The notes: generated by a model from the sequence alone, not told the origin. DNA of 64,000 nucleotides from Carya illinoinensis (GCF_018687715.1 NC_056758.1:28336967-28400966), one strand, 5' to 3'; positions 45,414-58,938 are shown, counted from the first letter of the stretch. Translations and numbers: made by a program.

Positions 45414-46142
45414 TTTTGCTTCCCACTTGAAGTTGTGCTCTCTTCCTAATATTCAGACAGATTTGTATTGTGATTTTTCTTTCTCTGTAAAAAATGGTTG
45501 TGCCAAAGTTATATATAGAAACCACATTCTGTTATGATGGTAATCCTTAGGAAAATTGTAATGCACACTGTGTTGCTCTCTTTGAAGTTTAGTCTATTAA
45601 TTGTATCTGCAAACTTTAGTGGGGTTGAAAATTCTTGCCTTTTAGGATTATTTGATTTTTTAGGAAGCATAGATTGTAATCGCCTACTAGAAATTTAACA
45701 AATAAATTTTTAAAACTTTAGGAACATCAAATAAAACTAGAAATGTTTCATGAATTGAGCAATTGTGCATATTTTTGCTTCCCACTTGAAGTTGTGCTCT
45801 TTTCCTAATATTTAGACATATTTGTATTGTGATTTTTCTTTCTCTGTAAAAAATGGTTGTGCCAAAGTTATATACAAAAACCACATTCTGTTATGATGGT
45901 AATCCTTAGGAAAATTGCAATGCACACTGTGTTGCTCTCTTTGAAGTTTAGTCTATTGATTGTATCTGCAAACTTTAGTGGGCTTGAAAATTCTTGCCTT
46001 TTAGGGATTATGTACTATTTGATTTTTTAGGAAGCATAGACTATAATAGCCTACTAGAAATTTAACAAATACATTTTTTAAACTTTAGGAACATCAAATA
46101 AAACTAGAAATGTTTCATGAATTGAGCAATTGTGCATATTTT
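45414..46142. repeat. Tandem duplication of about 359 bp (two copies)
   Basis: Copy 1 is 45414-45772 and copy 2 is 45773-46142, from TTTTGCTTCCCACTTGAAG to TTGTGCATATTT. By eye about 4% different, plus small indels. Neither copy has a coding frame. Confidence 0.93.
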
Positions 46143-46248
46143 AGTCTATCAGTATAGTCAATTCTACCACTCAATGTGGTGCCAAAAACATGATTTTATT
46201 TATTTAAGATACTTAGGAGTGTGAGAACGAGAAACAATCTATGGCATT

Positions 46249-48331
46249 TGTGATGACCCGTTTTTGCGTGTATTTTTACTGAAAGGTTGTTTTTAATTTA
46301 ATTAATATCTTGATTTATTTATTTTAAATTATTGCGTTTTAAAATTGGTTTTTATTTGTGGGATGTTGTGTTTTATTTAATTAGTCGTTTTATGGTTTTT
46401 AATCTCGTTTTCGGCGGATTTGTTTTACTTTCCAGAGTGAGGATTGGACCTCATTTATTTCCTACATCTTTTCTTTTCCCTTTTTCCTTTTTCTCTTTTT
46501 TTTTTTTCTCTTTTCTTTCCTTTTTCTTTTTCCTTTTCTTTCTTTCTTCTTCTTTTTCCCATGCGTCGACCCTCTCTCTCTCTCCTCTCCCACGCCGGAC
46601 TCAGCCCCAGCCCCGACCCACCGCCGTCCGGCCACCGTGGTCGACACCACCCCCGCCGGTCGAACCCCCTACTGCCGGTGCACCACCCCACCGAACCCCA
46701 GCCCCATCCGGCCAACCGTTTGGCCGGAAAACGCCCAAGAAGCCCCACGGTTTTTGCCCCGATCCGCCGCCGTCGCTCCACCTCCGGCCACCACCTCTTC
46801 ACCACTTCATCACCGGTTCATTGCCGTCCTAACCCACCCATTTCTGGCCTCTAATAGCCACCGGAACAGCTCCCACGAGCTAGCTTTCCATTTTGGGAAA
46901 TTCGGTCATCAACCACCGTTTTCGCCGCCACCCACGGCCAAACTTCACTTCCACTAGTTTCATAATCATCCTTAGACCATTCCCTATCAATCCCAAGCCT
47001 TGGTTTGTCCCCGTTCAAAAGTGGGTATTTTACAACCCACAGCCACAGTGAATTTTCACTGTTACGTTGTTTTTTCTCCGCCGTTTGCAACGCCGCAAGC
47101 TTTCTAAAAATACCGTATAGCGCTGTAAGTATTTTCCAAACCCTACTTTTAGATTTAAATATATTTTTGCTCTTTCAATAATTGATTGTTGTTGGTTAGC
47201 TAATTCCGGACTGAGTCCGAGGAGTTCGGGGGTTGGATGGATTAAGGACGGAGTGCTTGGTTTTGCTTGTTTGTGTTTGCTTGATTATTTGTGCTATGAG
47301 GTGTGAGTTGCATATTGGTTTATGTGCATATTGTTTTTAATCGAAAAAATCCCGTTTTATTGGTGTAAATGGTTTTTGAGTGCGTGTGTCTCACGAGCCC
47401 AAGCCGGGATGGGTTATTATCTCGGTAGAGCTCCTCTGGTCACTCGGGAGTGGATAAAACTGAGTGACATCCTCTGGGTTGTCGCAGGACGACCGGATTG
47501 CACGATACGGTAACACTGTTGTGTTGACTCCGTGGTCCCTAAAGTGGCGGGGACTAGAGGATGGCCTGGCCAGGTACGCGCGGGGTGCGAGTCTGGGCAT
47601 CACTCGTTTAGGTGTCACATGCGTGGTCGTTACTTGCGGTGTGGCACAGAGCCAGGGTGTGCGGATGATCCCTAGGGGAGATCATGGTGCATGCATAACC
47701 GGTTTGTTTTTATGGTTCTCGGATGCGGGCCATTTTCTAGGAAAATGACGATGCTTGGTTTCCGAGGTTTTTGATCAATTTTCTGGGAAAATGGTGGTTT
47801 GGGCCATTATCTGGGATAATGGTGAGGCTTGGTTTTAAGGATATGTTTTGTGGGCCAAATGGGTTTTTGGCGTGCGTGTAAAAATCTTGTTTTATGGCGC
47901 ATGTGCATTGGTTTTTAGTTCATGCATATTGTTTGAGTTTTATATGTTTTTATCTAGTGGTGTTTCGAGTTTACTTACTTGCGACACCATTTTTGGTACT
48001 GTAGATTTTGGTGCAGAGATCGAGGATGAGGAGGAGGAGGCTGAGCCCGAGGATGCGACTCCGCCGGATTGCTGATGTTATGTTTTATATTTAGTTTAAA
48101 ATTATATTTGTATCTTGTAACATTTTTTTATGTATGTTTTGAATAGTTTTGTATTAAACAAGAAAAATTCTGGTACTTAGTTACTGACTTGCTTTTCGCT
48201 GCGTATTTCTCGTGCACATTCGTCGCTTTTTCACACACTTGGCACACGTCGATAGGATGATGACCCGTGATGTCATCATCCGGACGTCTCGATTTTCCCG
48301 TGTTCGTGCGTGGGGATTTGGGGGCGTCCCA
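46249..48331 (+). mobile_element. Solo LTR B, Tekay/Del-type family
   Basis: TGTGATGACCCG to GGGGGCGTCCCA; the terminal CACA is mutated to CCCA. Flanks GCATT (46244-46248) and ACATT (48332-48336) differ by one base, an aged target duplication. Carries a polypyrimidine tract (46475-46555), a TATA-like AAATATATTT near 47157, three palindromes (47728-47821) and the GAG-rich patch near 48020. 2083 bp. Confidence 0.9.
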
Positions 48332-48336
48332 ACATT

Positions 48337-48578
48337 AGTCTCATATGAATATTTAGGATATTATGGCTCAATAAAACGATTTTTGGTTTCCAGACAACAA
48401 TTGTTCGAAAACACGTTTTAAATTGTTTGAGATACTTAAGAGTTGAATCTCATAAAATTAAGTACACTTCTAGTTCATATAAATATTTAGAATTTTATTG
48501 TGCAAAGTTATTTTTACCATTTTTGAAGTGAATAGTGACTAGTGTAAATGCCACGTGGTGCTCAGTCTAGTGTTTTCA
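48337..48578. other. Short spacer between solo LTR B and the CACTA element
   Basis: No feature seen. Confidence 0.5.
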
Positions 48579-48581
48579 AGA

Positions 48582-50958
48582 CACTACAACACATATGCGT
48601 TTTTGCGGCTAAATTATTTTCAGCGTTGTATGCTTTTGACACAAAAATCAAACGAAGTCCATTATCTTATGACGACCAATACAATGATGCTACAGATGAT
48701 TTGTTGCGACCAAAATTACAATTGCCACTTTAAATTTGACCATGGATTGCCTTTGCAGTGGATTGTGATTTATTATAGCCATTTTTATCCAACACAATAA
48801 ATCCACGCATAAGCAAATTCTGTTGCAACATTTTTTCTCTCCTTAACAAATAGGGAAATAAATATAAGACCCCTGTTTTCCTTCTCGCCCACCCTGATAC
48901 CCTACATGGTCTGTTGCAACATTCTAGTGCTTAATACAAGTTGCAAAATTTTTTACCATGAATTTCAGATTTTTATTTTTGCTATATTCACATGTTGCTT
49001 ACTACCATTGAGTCCTTATGTTAATTTAAATATCTGATATTTGGAGGAAATAAGCCACCAGCACTAGTCTAGCTTAAATGTGATAACTGGACGTGAGTAA
49101 GACCTTAGGATTTAAATGCAATGAGGGTGGGTTGGATTCTGCTGTATGCTCACATCTTTGTAAGCTAATTCGTTGCATGACTTTTCCAACCATCTACCCA
49201 TCAAAACTATTGTAAGTTAGCGCAACCCATTACTTTAGTCCAGCGTGAATGCTGAATCCTTGAGTTTCATATCTAATAGAGTGTGTATATATATATATAT
49301 ATATTGGTATTGAAACATATACTTATATATATGCATTATAAGTAGCTTGGAGCTTATCTAAAAGCTTGCCTATACCTAGAATAGGCTAATATTAGTTTCA
49401 TCAAGTTAAATCCTATAAAAGTAATTGTGGAAACTTTTCTATAAGGATTGATGATTTGCCATTAAATCAGTGCATTTCTTCTTTTTGTTTTTGTAATAGA
49501 ACTAAACAGGGACATATTAGATCAATTTTATATTACATACTAATGTTACAACTTTTTTTTTAACCACAACGAGTTTGTAAATTTTTTTTCTTGTGAGGTC
49601 TTTTTTTGTGAACTTAATATTTTTCTTATGAAATACTTATCTTATTTGTAGGGTCGCTTAGTGACACACAAAAGTTACTATTGTAAAACATCTAAATCAG
49701 TCTAACAATAGCCTGTTTGGGGGTTATTGACCTCTAAGTAGCAATACTTGAACATAAAAAACTACGATCTTTTGATCTATATTCCTTAATTTTATGATAG
49801 CTAGAAATTGAGTAAAACTGGTCGACAATCTTGCCCTCATCATCTTTTTTACACATTCATGACTTCCCTATAGGAATTAGTTGGCCTACATATACCCATG
49901 AGTTTGGACATGTTGCATCTCTAGGCTCCCTTTTTCTTTTTCTTTTTTAGGATATGTTACATTTGTCAACCTTGATGTATAATAGTCAAATAATATATTA
50001 CGTCTTTCCCATGTGAATGAACTGATTAGATGTTGCTGATAATCATGATAATTAGTAAGTAGTGTTCCCATGCATACTTGTTATAATTAATCATATTTAC
50101 TTTTGTCATTTGTTTTGCTCTTTGTTGAATTAGTCGATTTGAAATTATTATGTTTTCAAGTGCTTAATACATGCTGAAATAAAAGAGATGACCATGACAG
50201 TTGGAATTTTTGCCGACTAGACTAATTGTTGCTTACTGCATTAGCTCCTTTTGTTAATTTGAATTTCTATGTTCGAATAATATGTCCCTTCAAAACTAGT
50301 TTGGCAACTGATAATGGTAGACCATTATGTTGAGAGTTCAGTTACTCAATATCTCTGTATATACGCTATTCACTTGGGGCTTACTGCATTAGAACATATG
50401 GAATTTGGAATTTTTTAATGTGTATGAACAGTGAGCTTGAGTACTTGTTTGGCTTCTGAGAATTTAGATGGTCGTGTTGGCGTGGATAGTAGAGGTAGGT
50501 GGAGATGTAGATAGGTGATGCAACTTGTTGTATAGATAGGTGATGAAACACCTAACGTGTACTTAATATAGCATTGTTACAATTGGATAGCATGTTGTAG
50601 CCTGCTGTAGTAATGGTAGAGATCCCCATTAGGTTAATTTACTTTCTTTAATATATCAATTGCATAGGATTTATTTCTCATGTATAGGATAAGTATTGGA
50701 TGGGAGAAACAGTTGATGAATGGAATTGATTTTGCTTTTCCCTGACAAAGCCACCACACCAAACTACTTAAACTTCTAAGTAGTGCTTTAGGTGGAACTA
50801 ATTTCATATCTACATGTATTTTAATATTAATGAGTTGTGTAGTAATGATATTAATCCACTTATGCATGTAAGGAAACTTGTAAAATATTTATGCACTTAT
50901 GCATCTAAGAACTTATAAGATCTTAGATGTGCACCTAAGAACTTATAAATTCTTAGGT
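48582..50958. other. Left arm of the CACTA element
   Basis: AT-rich, no gene. (AT) run near 49289-49302. Short frames have no recognised domain. Confidence 0.6.
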
Positions 50959-50963
50959 GCACA

Positions 50964-53900
50964 TGTGATGCCCCCAACTCCCATGTACGGACACGTGGAA
51001 ATCGAGATGTCGGGATGATGACAACCCGGGTTACACATCCTATCGCCAAGTGCCAAGTGTGTGTACATGCAACAAGGGTACAATAAAATCACGCAGCAGA
51101 TAATAAAAATCTTATAACTAAATACCAGAATTTTTGTTTAATACAAACCTGTTTAAACCACACATAATAAAATATTAGAAGTCTCAAATATTATTTCAAA
51201 ACCAAAATACAAGGCATAAAAAAAGTTAGTAGAGATATTTTTTTTTTTTGACATAAACAACTCCAAATCAAAACTCTGGCGGAGCCGCCTCCTCGGGCTC
51301 AGCCTCTTCCTCCTCCTCAACATCTGCATCAAAATCTATGGACCCAAAAATAATCCAAACGCCACAAGATAAAAATATATTAAACTCAACAATATGCATG
51401 AAAGAATGCCAAATGCACATGTCCCAAAAATCCACATTTTTTCCACACACGCCAAAAATCTCATTTTGGCCCAAAACATATCCCTTAAAACCAGTCCTTG
51501 CCATTATCCCAGATGATGGCCCAAACCAAGAAAACTACCATTTTTCCAGAAAATGGATCACAATAATTTCAAACAAAACCTCGCCATTTTTCCCAGAAAA
51601 TGGCCTGTATCTAATATCTAAAACTCGTTCTAATTTATAGCATGCACCGTGATCTCCCCTAGGGATCATCCGCACACTTTGGCTCCTGTGCCACACCGCA
51701 AGTAACGACTACGCATGTGATATCTAAACGAGCGATGCCCAGTCTCGCACCCAGCGCGTACCTGGACCAGGTCATCCTCTAGTCCCCGCCAGCCTAGGGA
51801 CCACGGAGTCGACAGGACAACGTTACCGTATCGTGCGATCTGATCATCGCCCAGCGAAAACCTAGGGGATGTCACTCAGTATTATCCACTCCCGAATGAC
51901 CAGAGGAGCTCCACTGATATAATACCACATCCCGGCTTGGGGTCGTGATACACACGCACCCGAAAATCTATTCACACTGATAAAACAAATTTTTCTCAAT
52001 TTAATACATGCACATGAATACACCATGAAATGCACACCTCAAGATACAATTTATCCAACAAAACTCAATGTCAACAATAACCAAACAAATTCGTCCTCAA
52101 ATCCATCCGACTCCCGACTCCTCAGCTCGGTCCAGAATAACCAACCAGTCAATGAATTTATTGTACAAGCAATAATATATTTAAATCTAAAATAGAGTTT
52201 AAAAAATACTTACAGTGCTATATAATAATTTTTGAAGGATCAAGGAGCTGCAAACGGTGAAGAAAAAACAACATAACAGTGTAAAATACATTGTGGCCAT
52301 GGGTTGTAAAATACCCACTTTTGAATGGGGACAAACCAAGACTTGGGATTGATAGGGAATAGCCTAGAGGTATTTATGAGGATGATGGAAGTGAGAGTTG
52401 ACCGTGGATGGCGGAGAAAATGGCGGTGGAAGCGAAAAACGACAAAAATGAAGATGAGCTCGTGGAGGTTGCTCTGGCAACGGATTGGAGCTAGAAATAG
52501 GTGGTTTAGGATGACAAGAGGTAGGTGATGATGTGTTGAAGACGTGGTGGCCGGAGGTGGAACGATGGTAGCGAAATGGCCCAAAAACCATGCGGTTTGG
52601 AGGAGCTCGTGGCGGCTAACGGTGGCTCGGATGGAGGTGAAACTTGGTGGGGACGTGCGCCTGCCAGAGGGAAAGATTTCTGGGTGGGTGGTGTAGGTCA
52701 CAGCGGTGGAAGAAAATGGACGGAAATGGAGGAGAGAGAGAGTGTCATGCGCACAGGAGAAAACCGGAGAAGAAGAAAAAAAAAAAGAAAAAAAAAGAGA
52801 GAAAAAAAAGAAAAGAGAAAAAGAAAAGATGGGGGGAAAAATGAGATCGAATCCTCACTTCTGGAGTCCAGAAACTGATCCAACGAAAACAACTTTAAAA
52901 GCTATAAAACGAATAAAATAATTTAAACATCACATCTGTGATGACCCGTTTTTACGTGTACTTTCACTGAAGGAGTTGTTTTTAATTTAATTAATATACT
53001 AGTTCTTTTATTTTAAATTATTATATTTTAAATTGGTTTTAATTTATTTGATGTTGTGTTTAATTTATTTTAGTCGTTTTATGCTTTTAAAATTGTTTTC
53101 GGCGGATCCGTTTTTAGTTTCCTGAGTGAGGATTGGACCTCATTTCTTTTCTTTTCTCTTTTTTCTTTTTCCCTTTTTCCCTTTTCTTTCCTTCTTCTTT
53201 CTTTCTTTGTTTTCTTCTTTTTCTCTTCTCCCCGTGCGCGCTGCTGCTTCCTTTTCTCCTTCCCGTCGCCGACCCTTCGGCCGCCCAATTCGCAGTCGTC
53301 CCGCCGCCGTGTTGTACACCACCCCCACCAAAATCTTCTCCCCCACCGGTGATCACCCTCACCAATTTTCAGGGCCATCCGTCCAGCCGTTAGCCGCCAT
53401 GCACGGCTGGAAGTCACGGCACCAGCCCACCCTTCTCTCTCTGTCGCCGGTTGCTTGTTTAGCTTAGAACTGCCGCTCACCGGCAATGTGGCCAACACCA
53501 CCCACCCAATTTTCTTCCCCTCCCACTGGTGAACATCCCCACCAAGTTTCACCTCCATCCAAGCCACCGTTAGCCGCCATGAGCTCCTTCAAGCCACACG
53601 GTTTTTTAGCTTTTCCCGCGCCGTCGTTCCACCTCCGGCCACACCTCTTCACAACTTCTTCCCACCTCTTGCCATCCTAACCCACCAATTTCTGGCCTCG
53701 ATCCATTGCCGGAGCAGCTCCCACGAGCTCAACTCCATTCAGCCCTTTTTTGGCCTTCCACCGCCATTTCCACCGCCACCCAAGGCCAAAACTCACTTTC
53801 TTTAACTTCATAAACATCTCAAGGCCATTCCCTATCAATTTCATATCTTGGTTTGTCTCCGTTAGAAAGTGGGTAATTTATTACCCACGGCCACAGTGTA

Positions 53901-55444
53901 AAATACATTGTTACGTTGCTTTTCCTCCGCCATTTGCAATGCTGCGAGCTTTTGAAAAATACCGTATAGCGCTGTAAATATTTTTCAAACTGTACTTTTA
54001 GATTTAAATATATTTTACTCTTACAATAAATATTTGCTGTTAGTTGGTTGATTTCGGACTGAGTCCGAGGAGTTCGGGGGTCGGATGGATTGAGGACGGA
54101 GTTGCTTGGTTTGGTTGTTTTTGTGACTGATTGGTTATTTGTGCCTTGAGGCGTGCATTACATATTGCATTCATATGCTTTTTATTTAAATTGAGAAAAT
54201 CATGTTTTGTTGGCGTAAATGGAATTTCGGGTGTGTGTGTATCACGACCCCAAGCCGGGATGGGGCATTATCTCGGTGGAGCTCCTCTGGTCACTCGGGA
54301 GTGGATAATACTGAGTGACATCCCCTGGGTTGTCGCAGGGCGACGACTGGATCGCACGATATGGTAACGCTGTCGTGTCAACTCCGTGGTCCCTAGAGTG
54401 GCGGGGACTAGAGGATAGCCTGGCCAAGGACGCGCTGGGCACGAGTACTGGGTATCGCTCGTTTAGGTGTCACACGCGTAGACGTTACGTGTGGTGTGGC
54501 ATAGAGCCAGAGTGTGTGGATGATCCCTAGGGGAGATCATGGTGCATGCATAATTGGATCGGTTTTTATGGTTTTGGTTACGAGCCATTTTTTGAGAAAA
54601 TGGCGAGGTTCAATTTGAGGCTATGCAATCCATTTTCTAGGAAAATGGTGGTTCTTGATTTGGGCCATTATCTAAGATAATGGTGAGGAATGGTTTTAAT
54701 GGTAATGTTTTTGGGCCAAATGAGTTTTTGGCGTGCATGGAAAAATATGGTTTCACAGGTCATGTACATTGGCTTTTCTTCATGCATATTGTTTGAGTTT
54801 TATATGTTTTTATCTAGTGATGTTTGGATCTTACTTACCTGCAGCACCATTTTTGGTACCGTAGATTTTGGTGCAGAGTTCGAGGAAGAGGAGGAGGCTG
54901 AGCCCGAGGATGCGGCTCTGCCGGAGTATTGAGTTGAAGTTTAAGCTTGTTGTTGGTTTCAACAATACTTGTAGTTTGTAATATTTTATTATGTATATTT
55001 TGAATAGTTTTGTATTAAACAATGAAAATTCTGGTACTTAGTTTATGACTTTGCTATCCACTGCGTGTTTCTTCGTGCACATTTGTTACTTATACACACA
55101 CTTAGCACTCGTCGATTGGATGGTGACCCGCGATGTCACCATCCGGACGTCTCGATTTTCCCGTGTCCTTGCGTGGGGATTTGGAGGCGTCACAACATCA
55201 AGCTAAAATATAATAAATAACTAGTAAAACTAACAACATAATTTTAAATTAGAAAATAAACTAAAATAAATTACACAGCAATTTAAACTTAAAAAGATAA
55301 TTAATATTAAGAAAGCTCTACAAAACAAATATCACAACTAAATAAATCTAATTAAAATACAATAATTTAAAATAAAAGAACTAATATTTTAATCAAATTA
55401 AAATACTCTTTCAGTGAAAATACACATAAGAACAGGGTATCACA
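50964..55444 (-). mobile_element. Solo LTR C, Tekay/Del-type, interrupted by solo LTR D
   Basis: Begins TGTGATGCCCCC and ends GGGTATCACA on +. Flanked by a perfect GCACA (50959-50963 and 55445-55449). Host LTR sequence is 50964-52936 plus 55200-55444, about 2.2 kb. The two halves join at the ACATC target of D. It lacks the CAGGTAAGT segment kept in other copies. Confidence 0.92.
52937..55194 (+). mobile_element. Solo LTR D nested in LTR C, opposite orientation
   Basis: TGTGATGACCCG to GGAGGCGTCACA, flanked by a perfect ACATC (52932-52936 and 55195-55199). 2258 bp, the longest of the solo copies. It has the three palindromes (54588-54687), the TATA-like AAATATATTT near 54008 and the GAG-rich patch near 54880. 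C and D form a large head-to-head inverted repeat of the same family. Confidence 0.94.
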
Positions 55445-55449
55445 GCACA

Positions 55450-56986
55450 TCTAATTCTATCAGATGTATAGGGGATGGTAAGGGTGGGGTTTTAACATAT
55501 GCATGGCACTACTAGTCTGTTGGGTAGTTTATTTAGCAACTTTACTTCATGAATCTACGTCTATTATAATATGTTTGTTTTATTAAACCACTTTCATTCC
55601 CATTACAAATATTATGGTTTATTTAACTATGCCTATACGAAGTGGATGCAGAGAAATATAGATTACATGAAAGCTGGTGGGTGATTGCTAAACAGAGGCC
55701 GATAAATAGGTGGCAAATTCTCACCATGCTTCCATTCTACTCCAGGACTCAAAAGCTGTCTTTTGCATAGTTGATCATTATGTTTGGCTTCCTATTAGAT
55801 GTCAAAAACAATATTGCTTGAGTGAAGAACAGTAAGGAGTTATTGCACTTGATGTTGTTTTCATACTGCATGTTGTATGTATAAAATGATTGGTACATAC
55901 ATCACTCAGGTGGGCTACTAGTAGTTTTGTTGAGTTGCTTAATTGTCCGTGCATGGACAATTGATGTCTAAATGATGTTAGTTTATTTTTAGTTAAAATG
56001 GGATCTGTTTGTTGTTACAATTGTGAGGTGCTAGGCCTATAGGTAGCTAGCTATATGCCATCATATATGAGGTTTTTACAAACAATTTAACCTGGTATAT
56101 ATTTACACAAGATGACTTGTGATAAATCCATCCCTATTTCATCATGATTTCTTATTCTAAAAAGCAATAATTGTTTGCATGGAGTGTTTGTATATATATA
56201 TATATAACTCAAAGCAATATCTGTATATGATGAAAGTTAGATGATAATTACTTAGTATATAATCTTCCCTTTTCTGTTATTGGTACTATGTCTCAAGCAC
56301 TAATGTATAAATATTTTTGGGTTGTGTATCATTAATTTATAATAGAATATAAAAAATTTTGCAAACAATCATTTTGCATTATCCTACAAATTCTAAGAGG
56401 TATCCAAATCCTAAACTGTTTTTGTGTATACATATACACACACAGACTGGGCCAGCCAGGGAACAAGGGACGGTATGGATGTAATAAGTACGGTGGTAGA
56501 TAGGTTATTTGTGACTCAAAAAGGGACGGTAATTGTACTAGTTGCTGCCCTCTTCTCACTGGTAAAGGATTCGATGCGACAAATTCATATTAGTGTCCAA
56601 GATGATTTTCGCAGCAAGTTGACCATTTCGAAATCAGATATTTGCGGCAAGACAATTACTTTTTGTGACATTAATGGTATTGACATAAAATACAATTTGT
56701 GGTGAATTTGGTGTGTTCCTGACCCTTCAAATTGGATGCTAATGTTTATAGTTCACATCCTTTCAATTTTTTGCATCAAAGGGAGAAAGGTTTGCAGTTC
56801 CCGATTTCGCTAGAAATGGTATCACTTTCAAGTACAAAATTTTATGTGCCATTTAAAAATTTTTTAGACGTATTTTTATCGACCATGTAGCGGTGAAATG
56901 GGTTGGACACTTTAACGATATTGCGACTATAAATTGAACATTAGCAGCAATTTTTTTGGACACAAAAAGCGATATATGTTGTAGTG
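55450..56986. other. Right arm of the CACTA element
   Basis: AT-rich, without a supported gene. Subterminal motifs (TTGCGGCAA, TTGCGAC, GGACACAAAAAGCG) accumulate from about 56560 to the end. Confidence 0.6.
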
Positions 56987-56989
56987 AGA

Positions 56990-57764
56990 TCATAATGGGG
57001 AGTGTCCAAATTAGGTTAGAGAAATTTTATTTAGACACTTGATATGATCTTAGCCAATCTTGGTTAATAGTATTAAACATTTGGCACCAATAGGAACCAT
57101 AAGATGGAAATGTGAAAAGAAATCAAGTTTTGTGATTATGCCACCTAAGCCAAACATTATTCCATCCAATCATCTAATTTGTACCAAACCTAAGAGGGTT
57201 TCAACTCTAGTAAAACCCCAAGTACTTGTAATCCAATTGAAACTCCAAATCTTGGTAAAAACTGAAACCCCAAATATTTTTCCCAAACCCCAAATGTTTC
57301 CTCAAAACCCTAGGTGTGACCGGTTGTAGGTTAGTGTTTAATCAACTAATTAAATCACTTTCACAAGCTATTAATCACTCAAATTCATGTCATTTCATCC
57401 TTATTTATTATTTCATATCTTGTTATTTTATTGGGTAAAGAAAAATTGAATTTGGGTTTGTTAGAAAACCCAAACCACAATCAAACCCCATTAAACCCTA
57501 AATGAAGGTCCATGAAATTGCACCACCAAGACAAGGCTTGTGGAGGAAGTTTTTCCCCTACCAAGGTTGTCCTTTCACTGTCCAAGTGAATCCCAAATAG
57601 TGTTTGATGGGAAAGTCAAAAGCTACCTCACCACCTCCCTCTCACTCAACAGCAGTAGGCTGAAACCATGGGTTGTGGCACCTGGTTTTGTATTTGATTT
57701 TGCTAATACCACATCATCCAAAGTGTCACTCACACATCTCATTTCACCCCTCCTAAAGTTATAA
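56990..57764. other. Unassigned spacer right of the CACTA element
   Basis: Contains short frames (57060-57329 +) rich in Pro/Lys/Gln that repeat an AAACCCCAA-like phrase; no domain. May be part of an older retroelement into which E and F inserted. Confidence 0.4.
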
Positions 57765-57965
57765 GGCTGTTTAGATTGAGAAATACTCTCAACCCATCTC
57801 ATCATTATAACTTTTTTAAATTTTCACACAAAATATAATAAACAATTCAACTTTTTCAAATCCTAAAAAAATAATAATATTAAAAAATAATAGTCTAACA
57901 GTATTTTATTCAACTTTCAATTTTTATTTAAAACCATCTCATTTCATCTCACTATCAAAAAAACC
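57765..57965. mobile_element. Tourist-like MITE, TSD TAA
   Basis: Starts GGCTGTTTAGATTGAGA; the end on - is GGTTTTTTTGATAGTGAGA. TAA at 57762-57764 and 57966-57968. The interior (CATCTCATCATT, AACAATTCAACTTTTTCAAAT) matches the next MITE. 201 bp. Confidence 0.85.
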
Positions 57966-58268
57966 TAAGTCTAGTTCTTGTCCATTTCACTAGCCTTCAG
58001 TCACTTTTAAAATCTTTTCTTGGAGAGGGATCTAGAGGAACCTTTGGATAGCTAATTTGACACTTATTGCTCAAATTTTTTGAAGGTGTCGTAAGTAGGT
58101 TCTCACAATGTTCTCTTTACATAAGTTGTTCCTTAAGTCTAGCTTCTGTTGGTATATTTTGTGTAAATTTTCATAGATGTTTGGTGGATAAAAAGTTTGT
58201 TCAAGGATGAAGAAGTCATTCTAGGCAATAGTCTAGACAATGTGTGATATTTTGATGTTTTTGACTAA

Positions 58269-58624
58269 GAGAATGTTTGGAAACAATTTCCATCTCATCT
58301 TATTTCCTTCCCAAATGTCATTCAAACACAAATATGTTTTAAACTAATCATTATAATTTTTTCAATTTAATCATTACAACTTTTCTAAAATTTCAAACAA
58401 AAAATAAAAAATAATTCAACATTTTCAAATCTCAAAACAAAAATAATATTAAAAAATTACATTCTAATAATATTCTAACGTTCTAATATTTTTTTATTGA
58501 AAATTTTCTCTCTCCTTTGCCAAGATCTATTAAATACTTAACTCAAACTATCTCACTACTATTCATAAACCATCTTACTACTATTCATAAAATTCTTATC
58601 TCATTTCATTCTCCAAATATCCCC
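58269..58624. mobile_element. Tourist-like MITE, TSD TAA, longer variant
   Basis: Starts GAGAATGTTTGGAAACAA; the end on - is GGGGATATTTGGAGAATG. TAA at 58266-58268 and 58625-58627. Shares the AATTCAACATTTTCAAATC block with 57765-57965. 356 bp, with an extra direct ACTACTATTCATAAA repeat near the right end. Confidence 0.82.
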
Positions 58625-58627
58625 TAA

Positions 58628-58933
58628 GTTATTGGCAAGATATTGGCCTAATCTTTTGATGGTTTATAGTTAACATGCTAGAATACAAGTTTGATGAAGA
58701 TTCATTGCATGTTACAAGTATTTTATGTGAGTTTTGCATAGATCTAAAAAGTTAAAAACTGGGAGTATGAAAACAGATTTTGTTTTGGGAAAGCTTAGGT
58801 ATTTTGTTTTGAAAGTATGCTCCAATGACTTTAATATTCACATATGATTCTCCTAGGACTTTGATCTACATGTTAGAATGTTATTTTGAAGACATATGGT
58901 GTTGATCTTTGAAGATATGAGTTTTTATGCATG
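58628..58933. other. Spacer before solo LTR E
   Basis: No feature seen. AT-rich. Confidence 0.5.
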
Positions 58934-58938
58934 CAAAG

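Larger units (their letters stand above)
48582..56986. mobile_element. CACTA (En/Spm-type) DNA transposon, TSD AGA, without visible transposase
   Basis: Left end CACTACAACACATATGCG; right end on - CACTACAACATATATCGC. The first 10 bases are identical, and similarity runs on to a shared CTTTTTG/GTTTTTG. A perfect 3-bp AGA flanks it (48579-48581 and 56987-56989). TTGCGGC/TTGCGAC/TTGCAAC-type subterminal motifs recur within about 300 bp of each end. Two nested Tekay-type solo LTRs occupy 50964-55444; without them it is about 3.9 kb. No TNPD/TNPA-like coding frame is visible, so it is non-autonomous or gutted. Confidence 0.85.
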
